Part shown: in pieces, positions 37,174 through 50,133 of the stretch
Layout: each line of letters starts with the position of its first letter
Numbering within the stretch: the stretch's first letter is position 1
Assembly (NCBI RefSeq): GCF_019097595.1
Contig: NC_080732.1
Coordinates: 6,146,854 to 6,210,853 of the forward strand
Source of the DNA: Hemibagrus wyckioides
Taxonomy: Eukaryota; Chordata; Actinopteri; Siluriformes; Bagridae
Reading direction: 5' to 3'
Length of the DNA stretch: 64,000 nt
The notes under the pieces: model-generated
Told to the model about the DNA's origin: nothing
Seen by the model: only the letters and a program-made list of their open reading frames with translations
Databases searched by the model: none
Position numbers and translations under genes: made by a program

Positions 37174-37288
37174 ATACTCAACCGCCTTTTCTAGTTTCGT
37201 CGGTGATTTATTCAAAATGATGAACTATTAGAGGTTTTACAAAGGGGGGAAAAGACATTAAATGAAGTTCTCCCTTGTCTCGAATATA

Positions 37289-37640
37289 CACCCAACAGCC
37301 ATAAGATTATAAAACCACTGACAGGTGAAGCGTATCAGGGGTGGGATATATTTGGCAGCGCATGAAGTGAGGTCTCAAAGTTCATGTGTTGGAAGCAGGA
37401 AATATGGGTAAGGATCTGAGTGATGTTGATAAGGACTGAATTGTCATGGTATCTCCAAAACAGCAGGTTTTATGGTGTGTTCTGGTATGCAGTGGTGAAT
37501 TCATAACCAGGCATGTGGGGAGAGAAGGCTAGTCCATCTGGTCCGAGCCTACAGAAGCTACAGAGCTCCTTTGGCACAGATTGCTGAAAAGTTATCGTCT
37601 TTGATGGACGAAGGTCAGCACACAATGCATCGAAGCTTAT
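37289..37640 (+). mobile_element. Truncated Tc1-like element downstream of NGDN
   Basis: A start ACAGCCATAAGATTAT, then CAGGTGAAG, GGGTGGGATATATTTGGCAG and TTGGAAGCAGGAAATATGGG, match the reverse of the 33561 family. TA precedes it. The right end is lost. Confidence 0.7.
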
Positions 37641-37814
37641 TTCATCTGGTTTCGATTAATAGTTCTTTCCACTAAACAATTCCATGTTCATCCCATAAGG
37701 TTCCACTAAAAGTTATTTGTATGGTTTTAGCATTTCCTTTTTTTCACTAAACATGAAATCCAGCTGAAACGCTGCCTACCAATGATTCACTGAACTAGAA
37801 TTAAAACTGAGACT

Positions 37815-39236
37815 GTACTACAACCAAATCACCAAACAAAAACACCACTAGTACTTTGTTGCACCACCTCTGGCTTTTATAACAGCTTGAGGCATGGATT
37901 TAACCATCAACAAACAGTATTCATCAATCCGGCTCCAACTTTCACTTATTGCAGTTGCCAGATCAGCTTTGCAGGTTGGAGCCTTGTCGTGGACCATTTT
38001 CTTTAATTTCCACCATAGATTTTCAATTCAACTGGATTGAGGTCCGGACTATTTGCAGGCCATGCCATTGACATTATATGTCTTTCTTGAAGGAAAGTTT
38101 TCACAGCTTTTGCCCTATGGCACGGTGCATTATTCCTGAAAAATGATGTCGTCGTCATCACCAAACATCCTTTCAATTGATGGAATAAGAAAAGTGTCCA
38201 AAATCTCAATATAAACTTGTGCATTTATTGAGGATGTAATGACTGTGATCTCTCCCATACCTTTACCTGACATTCAACCCCATATCATTAATGATTATGG
38301 AAATTTGCATGTTTTCTTCAGGTGGTTGTATTTATAAATTTCATTGGAACAGCACCAAACAAAAGTTCCAGCATCACCACCATGCCCAATGCAGATTTGT
38401 GATTCATCACTGAATATCACTCTCATCCAGTCCATGATTGCTTTTCTTTAGCCCACTGAAACCTTGTTTTTTTTTTTTTCTGTTTAGATGTTAATGATGG
38501 TTTTCGTTTTGGCTTTTCTGTATGTAAATCCCATTTCTTTTAGGCAATTTCTTACAGTTTGGTCACAGACATTGACTCCACTTTCTGCCCATTTGTTTTG
38601 TTGTGCATTTTCTGTTTATTTAAGGCATATTGCTTTAAGTTTTCTATCTTGACGCTTTGAGGTCTTCCTTGGTCTACCAGAACGCTTCCCTTTTACAACC
38701 TTCCCATTTGATTTGTACTTGGTCCAGATTTTAGACACAGCTGACTGGGAACCACCAACATCTTTCGCAACATTCCGTGAAGAACAACATTCCTTCAAGA
38801 AGTTTTATAATCCTCTCTTTTGTTTCAGCCGACATCTCTCACGTTGGAGCCATGATTTATGTCAGTCAGCTTGGTTCAACAGCTCACTAAGGTGTGCAAG
38901 CACTCTCTCTTTTAACTGCAGACAAATTAGCAGATGTAATCGGATACAGGCGTTTGTTTTAGAACGGCAAAGTGAGTCCATAATTTTTTTTTTCTCAGAA
39001 TTGAGTGATTCCATATTTTTTTCCTCTGTTTGATCTGTAAAAACAGTTGCAATTGACTACAATTTTCTTTCTTTTTTTATTTTTGTAAGTGTTTCATAAA
39101 GCCAGAAGGTTGGAATGTTAAATGAAAATAGTTTTGTGGCATGTTTGTGATTGTTTTTTTCTCTCTACACAATTAAACAATTGAATGAACATCTTCCAAG
39201 AGTGGTGATTCCATTATTTTTGCTAGGGGTTGTATA
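37815..39236 (-). pseudogene. Second Tc1/mariner-family transposon relic between NGDN and PABPN1
   Basis: On the minus strand an HTH piece (SAVSKIWTKYKSNG, RSGRPRKTSKR; about 38798-38616) precedes a catalytic piece (NNAPCHRAKAVKTF, WPANSPDLNPVE; about 38150-38010). These are in different frames with indels between, so no protein is made. The ends GTACTACAACC and GGGGTTGTATA are complementary. It is a different subfamily from the 28021 element. Confidence 0.8.
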
Positions 39237-39431
39237 ACGACTTCAAAACAATCATTGGAAATTGTTGTCTAGTATTTGAGGCTAGAAACACCAGTGTTGG
39301 TGGTAGATAAAACCTAGATCTAGTGTACTTCATTCTACGGTTTGGATTATCCCAGACCCAAGAGAAAACTGCTTTAGGAAAATAAAAAGTCTTATTTCTA
39401 ATCAGATTGTGTTTTGAAAATTTTTGTAATA

Positions 39432-40122
39432 CAGTAATCCCCCTCTATATCGCGGTCCCAGTACATCACAGATTTTTATTTGGAACATAACTAATTTATT
39501 CTGTGGAATTTCCAGGTATATCGTATATTTGCGTGGTATCCGCAAACCTTTAAGTGAATTGTTTTTATATTAAAATAAGGTCATTTATTAATAAAAAAAA
39601 ATACAATTATTAATTACAAAATATAAATATTAATTAAAATAAAATGTTATAAAATGTTAATAATATATAAAATACTGTACAGCGTAGCATTGTTTAGGAA
39701 AGTGCGGTACAAGGATGCTGAAAATCAAAATACAGTACGGCTGGAGGAATAAGTCTGGCCAATCGGAATGCCCCATTCATTTAATCACGGTTGTGATTGG
39801 CTGCGGGGAAAGGGAAGCAGAATCCTCCAGTATCTGTTTTTCATGGGTAACTGACCTGAGTGTTTGGTTTTGTTCTGTTCTGCGTACGCTGTATTTTTAC
39901 GTTTTTTTCTGCAAGCCCTATTATGTCGCCCAAACACTCTGCACCTTCTAAGGCTTCTGGCAAAGAACATGCATACATACAGTACTCACTATAAATGTGA
40001 TATTTCTACGAATTTACTCAAAATTCATCTTGCTATATGCTCGCAAATGTTTTCTGTGTGGGGCGTCTGTGGATATCGGATTTTTGTTTATCAGAAGCCC
40101 TGTGATAAACGGGGGATTACTG
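39432..40122 (+). mobile_element. pogo/Tigger-like nonautonomous element with TA target duplication
   Basis: Ends CAGTAATCCCCC and GGGGGATTACTG are perfect 12-bp inverted repeats flanked by TA at 39430-39431 and 40123-40124. The interior near the left end has CTATATCGCGG. A short frame at 39923 (MSPKHSAPSKASGK) resembles the start of pogo-type transposases, after which the gene is deleted. Confidence 0.8.
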
Positions 40123-40229
40123 TACTTCCATATTTCAGTGCAAGCAGAGGTTTTCTACAGGATTGAGACAGGATTTCACTAATGGAGAGAAGACAGAAAA
40201 ATCACAAACACACTTCATTTTTACAATCT

Positions 40230-40235
40230 TTTATT
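40230..40235 (-). terminator. Probable PABPN1 polyadenylation signal
   Basis: TTTATT on the plus strand reads AATAAA on the sense strand, about 1.69 kb downstream of the PABPN1 stop codon, with an A-rich lead-in. The region between 40240 and 41923 holds no gene and is taken as the 3' UTR. It contains C-rich, GT-rich and GA-rich low-complexity patches. An earlier site could also be used. Confidence 0.45.
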
Positions 40236-41759
40236 TTTTTTTTTTCCTAATTACAGACTCATGGGTTAAAAAATAAAAAAAGCCAAAACTCCCCCCCCCA
40301 AACTCCCTTCCCCGTCTCAAAACAAAAAACAAAACAAAACAAAAAACCCCAAAAGAAAAAACCTCTCCACACAACCCCCCCTCCCAACAAATAAAAGCTT
40401 TGCGTCTGTCCTTCTTAAATAACCTTAAATTCCCAGGATCAGTCCTGTAGGGCCCTAGAAATGCATCCCTCCCCTTTAACCTGTTCTTGTCCTCACCGTC
40501 TCATTCTCTCCCATTTTAACCAGCTGCTTTGCTCTCACTATATAAATATGTGGTGGTGGTGATGGTGGTGGTGGGGTGTGTGCACGCGTGTGTGTATGTG
40601 TGTGCGCGTTCAACGTTTGTTGTTGTAGTAAATAGGCCGGGGATCACCCTGTGCCCCACCCCCACCCCCCCACATGAGTGTGGATAGAGGGATAGAGGGA
40701 GCAGAGAGAGAAAGAGACGATGGTGAGACTGTAGGGGGCGCTGCAGCCACAGGGGGAGGAGGAGTACTCAGCCTCCACTGGTCCTGAAACCTGAAACGAC
40801 AAGAAGTGGTCTAGTACACAGAGAGAGAGGGAAGAAAGAAAACGAGAAGAGAGAAAGAACCAGACAAGGACGGTTCAGAAAAGGAACAGAAAAAGGTGAA
40901 CGGGTGGGGACTGTTAGCTGAAATATATGTAAGTGATTGGGCGCATATGTGTAAAAGAGAAAGTAAAAGAAGTGGCAGTAAAAGGTAGATTCAGGAAAGA
41001 AATCAGAAAGCTGAAAATGGTCTTAATTTCATTCGATGCTTCTGAGTCATTAGTGGGCACAGTCTAGAAAAGACAGAGGGGGAAGCTGGAAGGAAAGAAA
41101 TGGACAGATTGAAACAGGAGGTAAACATGGCTGGATAAAGGAATCAGAAGGTAAAAAAAGAATGAAAGCCTCAGTGCTTGAATTAAGCGTTCAAAGAGCC
41201 AAAAACCATGAGTCGACAGAGGAGAAACTGATGAAAATGCAAAGAAAGGCCGGGAAATAAATCAGGAGGAAAAGAACTTGGCATGTCTCATACAGCTGAA
41301 CACTTTAAAAACAAAAACACCCTGAACTGAACTGCAAGCTGTGATAGAGAGAGAAAGAATGCAGGTGAGTGAGAGAAACAAACAAGAGAAAAATGAACAT
41401 TTAAAAAAAAAAAAAAAAAAAAGAGGATGGGTGCATGTTAACAGTTCGGAAAAAAAATATCTGGCAACCTCGGATATCTATTTAAACATACAGGCATCAT
41501 CATGTTTGGGGAATTTTCCACACATCTTCAAGGTACAATAGAAGAAAAGGAGGGGGGAAAAACAGTTTGCTCCTTGAGTTGTGTGAGGAACTCACAGCCA
41601 GACCAAAGGAGACACATCTGCAGCCTGAGATCACACCATCTTCTCTAAACATTTCACAAATGCCAACCAAGAACCTCCCCAAAATCTCGGTACCTTACCG
41701 GGGTGACTGCAACACGCACGCTCACACACACCAGTCAGTCAGTCAGTCTGTCCGGGAGA

Positions 41760-41876
41760 TGCTCTTTTCTTTTCTATTTTCTCCCTCTTTGTATTTTTTT
41801 TGTCTTTTTTTTCTTCTTTTTTTCTTCTTTTATTGAGAGGGGTTATTTTCTTTTCTTTCTTTTTTTTTTTAAACAG
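41760..41876 (-). promoter_or_regulatory. A-rich tract in the PABPN1 3' UTR (candidate autoregulatory element)
   Basis: On the PABPN1 sense strand this stretch, starting about 48 nt after the stop codon, is almost all A and G with repeated A6-A10 runs. Mammalian PABPN1 is known to bind an A-rich region in its own 3' UTR, favouring retention of the 3'-terminal intron and nuclear decay of the transcript. Position and composition here fit that element. Function in this species is inferred. Confidence 0.55.
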
Positions 41877-41923
41877 GGAAAAGAGGGATGACAGTAAAAA
41901 GGGGAAATGACAGTGGGGAGTTA

Positions 41924-44900
41924 TTAGTAAGGGGAATACCACGATGTTGATCGCCCTCGGCCCCTGGAAAAAAGAGAGAGAAAAAGAGGGTGAGTTTTTT
42001 TTGGTTGAAGATGGAGGACACCAAATTTGTTATGCGTACAAAAAGGGGCTTAATATTTGAGATACAGGTGCGTCATTCTTTTTATATACAAATACTTTGC
42101 AGGTATACAGAATGTCCAGTTATTATAATGTATACCATTGTCATCTGCATTACTGAATAATCTTTTTTTAAATATTTTTTTTAAATATATATATATATAT
42201 ATATATGCTATTATATTATTATATAGTATGAAGCGTTTGGGCTTCGTCTAGTACTACAAATGCAAATGCATTAAAATGCTAAATCTGGGAGTGGGGGGGC
42301 TTGGGGGGAGTGAAGACATCCTCTCTCCCTCTTTATCTCTCTCTGTTAGGGCTCCTTTGGTCACTGTAGGGGAGAGATGATGGACACACACAATGTTTCC
42401 ATCCAGATGTTTTACAAAATGGGCAAAAATAAAACGTGACCGTATTGTATTTCCAGCAATATTCTCAACAGGGGTGACGCGATGACATCATCGGAAGAGC
42501 ACCAGCCAAACACACAGCACCGAACAGGCCAGAACATACACCCACTACCTCATCATTCATTCAACACCATCCGTCTCCGATCCCTGCATCATAGCTTTAT
42601 CTTAACCACAACTTTTACACTCCACAGTCAAGAACAGCGTCACAAACCACACGCTGCTGTATGCTACTGTTCAACAGTGTTCAACTATTGTGAGACTAAA
42701 GGGGTGGACAAATCAATTCATTAGCGAGCCTATTAGTCTTGTCTAGCTAAGGCAGAAATAACATCCATCAACCATAAAATTAACTCCCACGTTTAATGCA
42801 TTTCAATACACTCTACATAGCCAGTCCTTAAAACACTTCTGGTCATGAAGACAAAAAGGCAGCTGATGTTTCGTCTCACCCGTGATGTGAAGATACTGGA
42901 GCTAGTATCTTCTTTTTCACGGGATAAATGTGAGGCAATCGTGTACCATATCGAGGTATTAAAGGGCTAGCTTTTGAACTACACTGCATGCCACCTAGTA
43001 GAGTGCAATTAACAGTTACTACCAACAGCCACACCACATCCTTAGCACATTTACATAATTCAGCAGATGTCAGGATTTGAAAACGAGTATCTATCGTAAA
43101 AGGTTTCTTCCTCTGGCTGTAGGACAAGTTAATAACAGGCGATTCAACAGTCTACGGTTTTGCTTGAAGCCTCTCTGATGGGCAATTGTGAATGAATCTG
43201 ACCATGCAGATATGTAATCTGTTTTGAGTGCTGATATTTGTCCACTCCTTGATTATGGAACTTGTGCCATTTTGAATGCAGCTTCAGTTAGTAAAACGCT
43301 GTAATAGCAGGCCTATTAAGAACCTATGAACAATAAGGGTGCTCATTTAATCTGCAGCTGTGGCGTTGGATCCTTATGGCTCTGCATCTTCTGCTATAAA
43401 GCAGAGGCTTAAATCACACGACGCAATAGAGTTCCACATTTCGTCTCACATCTGGCTATTAATAGTACACCATTTCTCCGCATTTCTGGTGTGAACAGGA
43501 CATAATCTGCCCACAAAATCTTTGTCGAAGTTACGGCCACATCACTTAGACCTTTTTGCTCACGTGAAGCAGATAACGACAACAGTCTTTTCCAGCCTCG
43601 ATTGCATCCTATGCCCAATTATCACATCTCAGATGAGCGTAAACTCTTAACCGTAATACTTGGTGTGTGTAAAACAGTTGGATGGAAACAAACTTCAAGC
43701 ACAAACACGTACGAAGGTGACATGCAGTGTCTCCACAAAAGCACTTGAGACACACAAACATGCAAGAACATCCAAAGATGCAAACACAGCTTAGTCACAC
43801 ACACTCTCCCCCCTCCCCAGTGTGCTTTATATTTGAGCACAGGTCACAATATGGACAATAGATTAAATATTTTAAATCAATATCAGGCTGCAGGAATGAA
43901 ACCTCTATTCTGGAAGTGAAATATAGATGTTCAAGATCAGTATGACGACTACCCACTATGTGTGTGTCGGCGATTGGTTCTGTGAGATCTTGTGGACAAG
44001 TCTGATTACTCCCCTGCATCGCAATACAAAGAAGGCTGTTGATGCAGGCAGCATTATGCTCCTGAGAAGTCTGCCTAGTTTAAAAAGCATCATAGTCACA
44101 CCAGTCCTTGTGTAAAGCCTTAAGAATAAAATTACTTGATTGATAAAATTACTAACACTGGTATTAAGGCTTAAAAAACAGGCGTCTTAAATGTCAAAAC
44201 TTAGTCTAACAATGAGCATCATTATGAGATTTCTACTTTACGCTAATAGAAATGAAAGAGTTACAGTAATACAAGTAATATAATATACAGTAATATAATC
44301 TCATGGCTCAAAGTAAGAGCAGACTGGTTACTTTGAGCCATGAAAATGGTTTTCTGTATTTTTAACTGAAATATCCGGGCTTTAAATGAAATATACAGGG
44401 CTGTTTATAAGTCAATGTTTATTACATGATTATACATTAATAATGATGCACTATCCCAGGGTGTATCCCAAGGGTGTGCCTGTTAAATCTCTGCCTGCAG
44501 ATACTTTCATGAAAACAGTAATCTAATTGTCATTAGGAGATAAGTAAAAAATCTTTACCTAAAAATCATTCAAGTGTACTACTTAGAAACATGTTTATGC
44601 CTTCTGTTCTAAAGCTTTGACATGGAGCATCTGTTGGCCACAATATTGTTTTTACCCTGGCATCGCTTGTGAGAATTTGTAAACAGGCAGCATTTTTGTG
44701 ATGAAAATCTTTATTTGAAAGGACTGCTGCCCTTGAAGGGTCCTTATTTTGGATAAATGTAAAGGCTGCATCACTCTCAATAGTCTGACGTGTTCACACA
44801 GTGGTGTGTGCAAGACTGAGGTGTGTCTTCTGTTTACCTGAAGGCCCGTCCTCTTCCTCTGGGTGGTGTGTATCCGCTGTAATACCGAGCCCGAGACGAG

Positions 44901-47900
44901 AAACTTCCTCCACGTGAACGAAACCGGGCCCGAGGAAACCCACGGTCTGTGGTGCTGATACCAGGTCGATTCGTTCTCTTTGCCCCGACCTGAAAATCGG
45001 TCACAAGTTGCTAAGAATGCAGTTCAAACAAAAAGTATAGTGTGATGGAACTAGACTATAAAGATAATGTTACAAATAAACGCTCGTCCCCCTTTTTTTT
45101 GGGTTATGAATACAATTCAATGATTTCTTAAAGGTTAAATACTGAAGAACAGCTGTAAAAGTTACTTTTTTTTGTGGGCTACGAGCTGTTTAAGTTTGTT
45201 CTTGAGATTCTGTACTCATCAGCATTTCTAGTCGATAAGGTATCTTTTTCCCCCCATTAAATTGAAGTCTGTTATGAGACGTTTACCTTTATCTGCCTTC
45301 CTCGGAATAAGGACTCATCCAGTGCCATTGCTGTTCTAACAGATTCCTTGTCTGCAAACTCAATATATGCAAACCTGAAACACAATGGAAAACCGTATTT
45401 TAAACGGACAATCAGGAGACACACACTTGGGTGAAAGAAATAAGGCGACAGCTGATTAAAAACTAATGGAAAAAACATTGCACATCCCATTTTAGAACGT
45501 TCACTGAAGGATATTCAGAAACGTGGGTTGTTTTGAGTGACAAGTGTCCATTGTTGAATTCACGGCTGCATCCCAAAACATTATACTACTACAAAATCAT
45601 CATGCCACCCACTTCTACTTGGTAATGATACAAATTCCACAAGGACAAATCCGATCTGTTTCCATGAAATTTGAGAACAGCCATACAGCAACAAAATAAA
45701 AAAGGGAAATGTAACAGATACTAGCTTCAACTAACGAGAAAATAAACCATATCATTGATATATATGAAGAAAACACAACAATATGAAAGAGAGCGAGAGA
45801 CTGATAGCAGAATAAAGAGGGGAAGAGAACAGCACTTTTGTTGCTTACCCTTTTGGGTGTCCTGTAAATTTGTCACACAGGATAGTGACTCTATTAACAG
45901 AGCCACAGCCATGAAAATGAGCTTCCAGCTCCTCTGCTGTTGCTCCATAATCCACCTATAGACAAAACACCCCCAAAAAAAAAAAAACCCATTGTGACAC
46001 TATGTAATTCTAAGTTCATGATAACGCCTTACATTATCAAAAGGTCAGGGTGTCGTACTTAGTTGAATTTATGGTGCAAGGTTCAGAATAAGGACATTCC
46101 GTTACTGTGCAAAGAACAGAGTACTTCTAAATTAGCATGTAAATCTGTATGTAATTAGATACGAGATACCACTAGAGCCCATCACTAACACTACTTAATA
46201 CATTTAAGAATGAAAGCATTTGTCTTATTGCTCTCTATCACTAAAGGGCATCATCCATACAGTGACTACTAGTAAAAAAAAAAAAAATTACCAGTAATGC
46301 TATTTACGACCTGTCAAAAAAAACCACAAAAAAAACAAGAAAGTAGAGTAACTCGTACATTTCCAACATAAATTGATCTTCCATCTGCTTCGATCTTCTC
46401 TTCAATGGACATGATGACAGGACCAGCTATGATGAAAACACAAAAGCAGTTTCATATTAAAGCAGGAAGAAAAAAAAAAAGAGCATAAATAGGGAATAAA
46501 TTTTTAAAAAGTACATAGATACGTTCCAGTCTTTATTGCCTAAGCAATAAATCATTTTAAATGAATTTACCAATGTTAAGGAAAGGGGAATAGTATAGAC
46601 ATTTTATCATCATACCGATTACCTTTTTAATTCTTTAAATTTCAAGAAACGTGCCTTTAATATGTGGTCAATATATGTTATAAGGTTTTATCGGTGGCTC
46701 AGCTTAGCAAATTACCCATAATCCTAAACTTAAGTAATCATGCCGCATTTAGTTGCCCGATTCCATGCATATCTGGGACATGTGTTAACAGAGCTAAAAA
46801 CAGCTTGGACCACAGATTGATCAACACAATCGCCCTGATTAATGCCCTGACCTTGCATTATGTTAACAGTTTTAAAGAGAAATGTAATGTTTCATAATAA
46901 TTTAATAAAAATCAACAGTAACAGCGTCGTGCACCATCAGTGCTACGTTTTCTCCTCAGAGAAATTACTCTAAACCAGTTAGAGCAACACTAAGCACACT
47001 GCAATATTTCTAAAAAAATTTCCAAAAACTTCTCAAGTTAAAAAAGCAGACAAACAGTAATTATTTAAATGGACTTGCAAATCCTAAAAATTGATCATGC
47101 GGTGCGAAGCTTTGATATCAGCACATGTCAAGATAAAGGCAGTGTTTTTGTTCTGTTCCTGAAAAGAATCTAGGTTGCAGGCAGAACAAGAAAAATTTAG
47201 AGTGACCCAGTTGTTTCCATGTTCCTGCTTCAGCACAGTTCGGTTTGTCAGCAGTGTTCAACGTGAAGTCTTCTCCCTTTCGCGCACACAAACACACACT
47301 CACCAGGAGGAGGACTAAGGTTCATCTGTTTCTCCACTTCGTTCTGGAGCTCCTTCAGTTTCTCTGCTTCCTCCTCCATCTCTCTCACCCGGGCTTTAAT
47401 GGCCTCCAGCTCCTGCAGACATTTTAAATATCACGGCAAAAACATTAGTATAATCGGGATATAGTATCATGAATATTTAATACAAATGTTCATCAACCGG
47501 CATTTTAATACAAATTAGAATACTGCACAGGTTCCATGACGACTTGTACATGTCAACAAGCTGTTACAAATTATTGCCTGGAATTAAACAGCCCTAACCA
47601 TCTACATGTGTGCCCCCAGGGTAAAATCTGTTTCATTCATAAAGTTAGCCGTCTTTGGTGCAACCGTTCGCTCCAGAAGAACAATTTTTGTTCTAGACCG
47701 AGTATAACGATTAGCTCAGGTCTACAGTGAATCATGTTAAGTAAATACAAACTAAATTAGAGATGGATTTGAAATATTAATGAATTAAATTATGAATTTA
47801 ACGATCTGTTAAAATTATACCGCTAACTAAAATGACGGTTTCGTATGTTTTGAAGCAATGCACAGCATGTCGTTTATACTGCTACTACTATTACATTATT

Positions 47901-49963
47901 ACTACTACGAATTCATCTTCGGTAACCATTTTCTCTCAGTCGGGGGGTCTCAACAGATCTTGCTCAGAAGCACTGGGCAGGAATACACTCCGAGGCTAGG
48001 ACACCAGCCCACGGCAGGGCATCCTGCATGAACACACACTTCATAGCTCGAGATACTATAGAGCAACCATTGCACATACTGGCTCGGGAGGTGGTAGAAA
48101 CCCAGAAACCCATACATACATTGGGGGGGCATGGCATGCACAGAAACATACTGGGGGTCGAACTGGAGACCCTGAGATGCGCAGAGACATGAATTATTGT
48201 AATAGTAGTAGAAATAATAATAAAAATATGGCTCAATGTGCCGGAATCAGTTAGATGAAGACTACTAGGTAGGTTCTGATTAATTGGTCCATTCAGAGAG
48301 AAAGAGCGCACACACCGCTTTGTATGCACAACCTTTTACACTACCGATCACCAACACAATAAGCACTGTAGTTGCATCATCTATTGCGGATAAATAACAG
48401 TCTTCCCGATGAGCAGTCATGTGGACGGGCATCATACTGAACACAGCCATTCGATACACAGTGCAGCTTGATCAATCGCGTCGTTTCCTTAAACCAATTA
48501 ACGTGTGCAATACGTGCACCTTAACCCACTGACTGCAATACTAAAAATAATGCAGGAGAACCGAGTGAGGTGTTAAAACAGCGGTGATCTGTATGGGTAG
48601 TAGGCGGTTTGCGGCACAGCTTACATGTGTGTAGCACACTAATGGACAGGGAAAGGCGTGATGCCATTCTCTCTCACACACACACACGTTTGTAGTGTGA
48701 TGCTCTTGTGGCAGTGCTGCATTGCAGGGCAGATCGCACCATGCCCTGTCCTAACACACTTGCACAAAAATCACAAATGTTTGATTATATTACAGGATCC
48801 CCCCCCAACCCACCCCATCTTTAACAAAAGATGATCTGCTCTGAAATCACAGCAGCCGTGTTGATCAGGGTGAACATGTCATCAGCACGTCAGTTGTCTA
48901 TGGTCTCCAGATCGAGCCCATTATCCATAAATGACATTTCGACGAAAGCACCATTACACCCAAAATAAACACCGCTCCGAGATTTATTATTTATTTTCTC
49001 GAATAACCGACATGCTCATCCAGCGCGTGCACAACATGCCCGGCTATATTAGATGACCAGGACGAAGAAAATGCACCAGCGTCTTCAGACAAAACGCGCA
49101 ATAAATTAGCAGAGCCCCCGGGCTAGCCAAATCCTCCCGAAAATCCTCCTTTTTCTTCCTCCCCCCCAAACGCAATCCATCAACCAGCCATTCTCATTTC
49201 ATACAAATCTAGCACATGCACATAAATAACGTAAAAAACCCTAACAGTTTAATGAGCATTCCGGCTCTATAACATTAGCCTACCGCGCTTAGCAAACAGC
49301 GACAAAGCAACAAAGCTACTACCGTTAGCATTCCAGCTAGCAAAGACCAGTCATTTTATTATTATTATCGCTAATAATAAAACAAAGAGGCGTGCTGCTT
49401 TTTTTTTTTTTTTTACCGTGAGCTTTTCGCCTCTCTGCAGACAGCAGCGGCGTTAATGGCGGCCTGTCCTACCCTCTAACGTTAACCCCCTCTCGCATTT
49501 TTTTGCGACGAAGGTTTTCTCCCCCCCACCAGCCAAAGGAAAAAAAAAAAAATAAAAACCTAATGTTGCGCCAACATGGCCGCCATCGCCATGCGCTAAC
49601 GCTAACACGGCGAACACCGCGCGAGCCACAATGGCGGACCGCGCCAACGGATTTTAAAAAGCCTTACCCCGTAAAACCTCACAAGAGGGAACTATATGAG
49701 AGGATATTTAGGGACTAAAACGCCAAGCAGGGCGAAAATACCGGGTAGACTGGCTGAACATGTGCTAGTGGTGTAAAAATATACCGTTGCCGTGAGATGA
49801 AGCTAATAATAACGCTGTGTTAACTCACCGGGTCTTCAATAGCGGCCTCTCCCTCATCTAAACCGGGTTCCTCGTCACCAACACCCGGATCCTCCAGCTC
49901 TGGGTGACCGGGGTCTGAGTCGAGCAGAGATTCCTCCGCCAGTCCGTTACCGAACTCCGCCAT
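41924..49963 (-). CDS. pabpn1: PABPN1, nuclear poly(A)-binding protein 1, 7 coding exons
   Basis: Coding exons, high to low: 49963-49829, 47412-47304, 46426-46359, 45955-45849, 45374-45287, 44989-44838, 41963-41924. They total 699 nt, 232 codons plus stop, all GT-AG and in frame. Residues 1-45 are an acidic N-terminus ([14 protein letters not shown]). Residues 46-77 form the coiled coil that stimulates poly(A) polymerase. The RRM runs from about 98 to 175, with RNP2 IYVGNV (100-105) and RNP1 KGFAYIEF (139-146). The tail is Arg/Gly-rich and ends STSWYSPY. The family binds nascent poly(A) in the nucleus, makes poly(A) polymerase processive and sets tail length. The N-terminal alanine run of mammals is absent. 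Introns 5' to 3': 2416, 877, 403, 474, 297 and 2874 bp; the last is by far the longest after intron 1. It is convergent with NGDN and downstream of ZFHX2 on the same strand. Confidence 0.97.
47930..48185 (-). mobile_element. Old tRNA-like retroposon copy in PABPN1 intron 1
   Basis: GGCAGGAATACACTC, CAGGGCATC, CAGAAACATACTGGGGG and TCGAACTGGAGACCCTGAGATG form a decayed reverse copy of the family at 2485. It is much more diverged than the two left-hand copies. Confidence 0.5.
49455..49640. promoter_or_regulatory. Cluster of three ATGGCGG (YY1-like) motifs in PABPN1 intron 1
   Basis: AATGGCGGCC (49455-49464, plus), GGCCGCCAT (49578-49586, i.e. ATGGCGGCC on minus) and AATGGCGGAC (from 49630, plus) lie within 185 bp in a CpG-rich part of intron 1, about 200-370 bp inside the gene from exon 1. 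They fit the ATGGCGG core of the YY1/REX1 motif. Binding is inferred. Confidence 0.4.
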
Positions 49964-50133
49964 CGGCCCGATTCCCGCCGCTCCGCGCGTGCCTCGTGCT
50001 TCTACTCACGCCGCTGGGAGAACGCGAGAGGGGGGCAAGAAGGTGGTGGGGGTAAAAAAAAAAAAAAAAAAAACCACAACGGCGGAAAACACGCCGCTAA
50101 AGTTAAAAAGAGGAATAAAGAGGCCCGTCTCCC

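Noticed and set aside
49503..49718. Plus-strand ORFs in the CpG-rich start of PABPN1 intron 1, as possible divergent genes
   Set aside because: The frame from the ATGGCGGACC start ends after eight codons, and no donor site or known protein follows.
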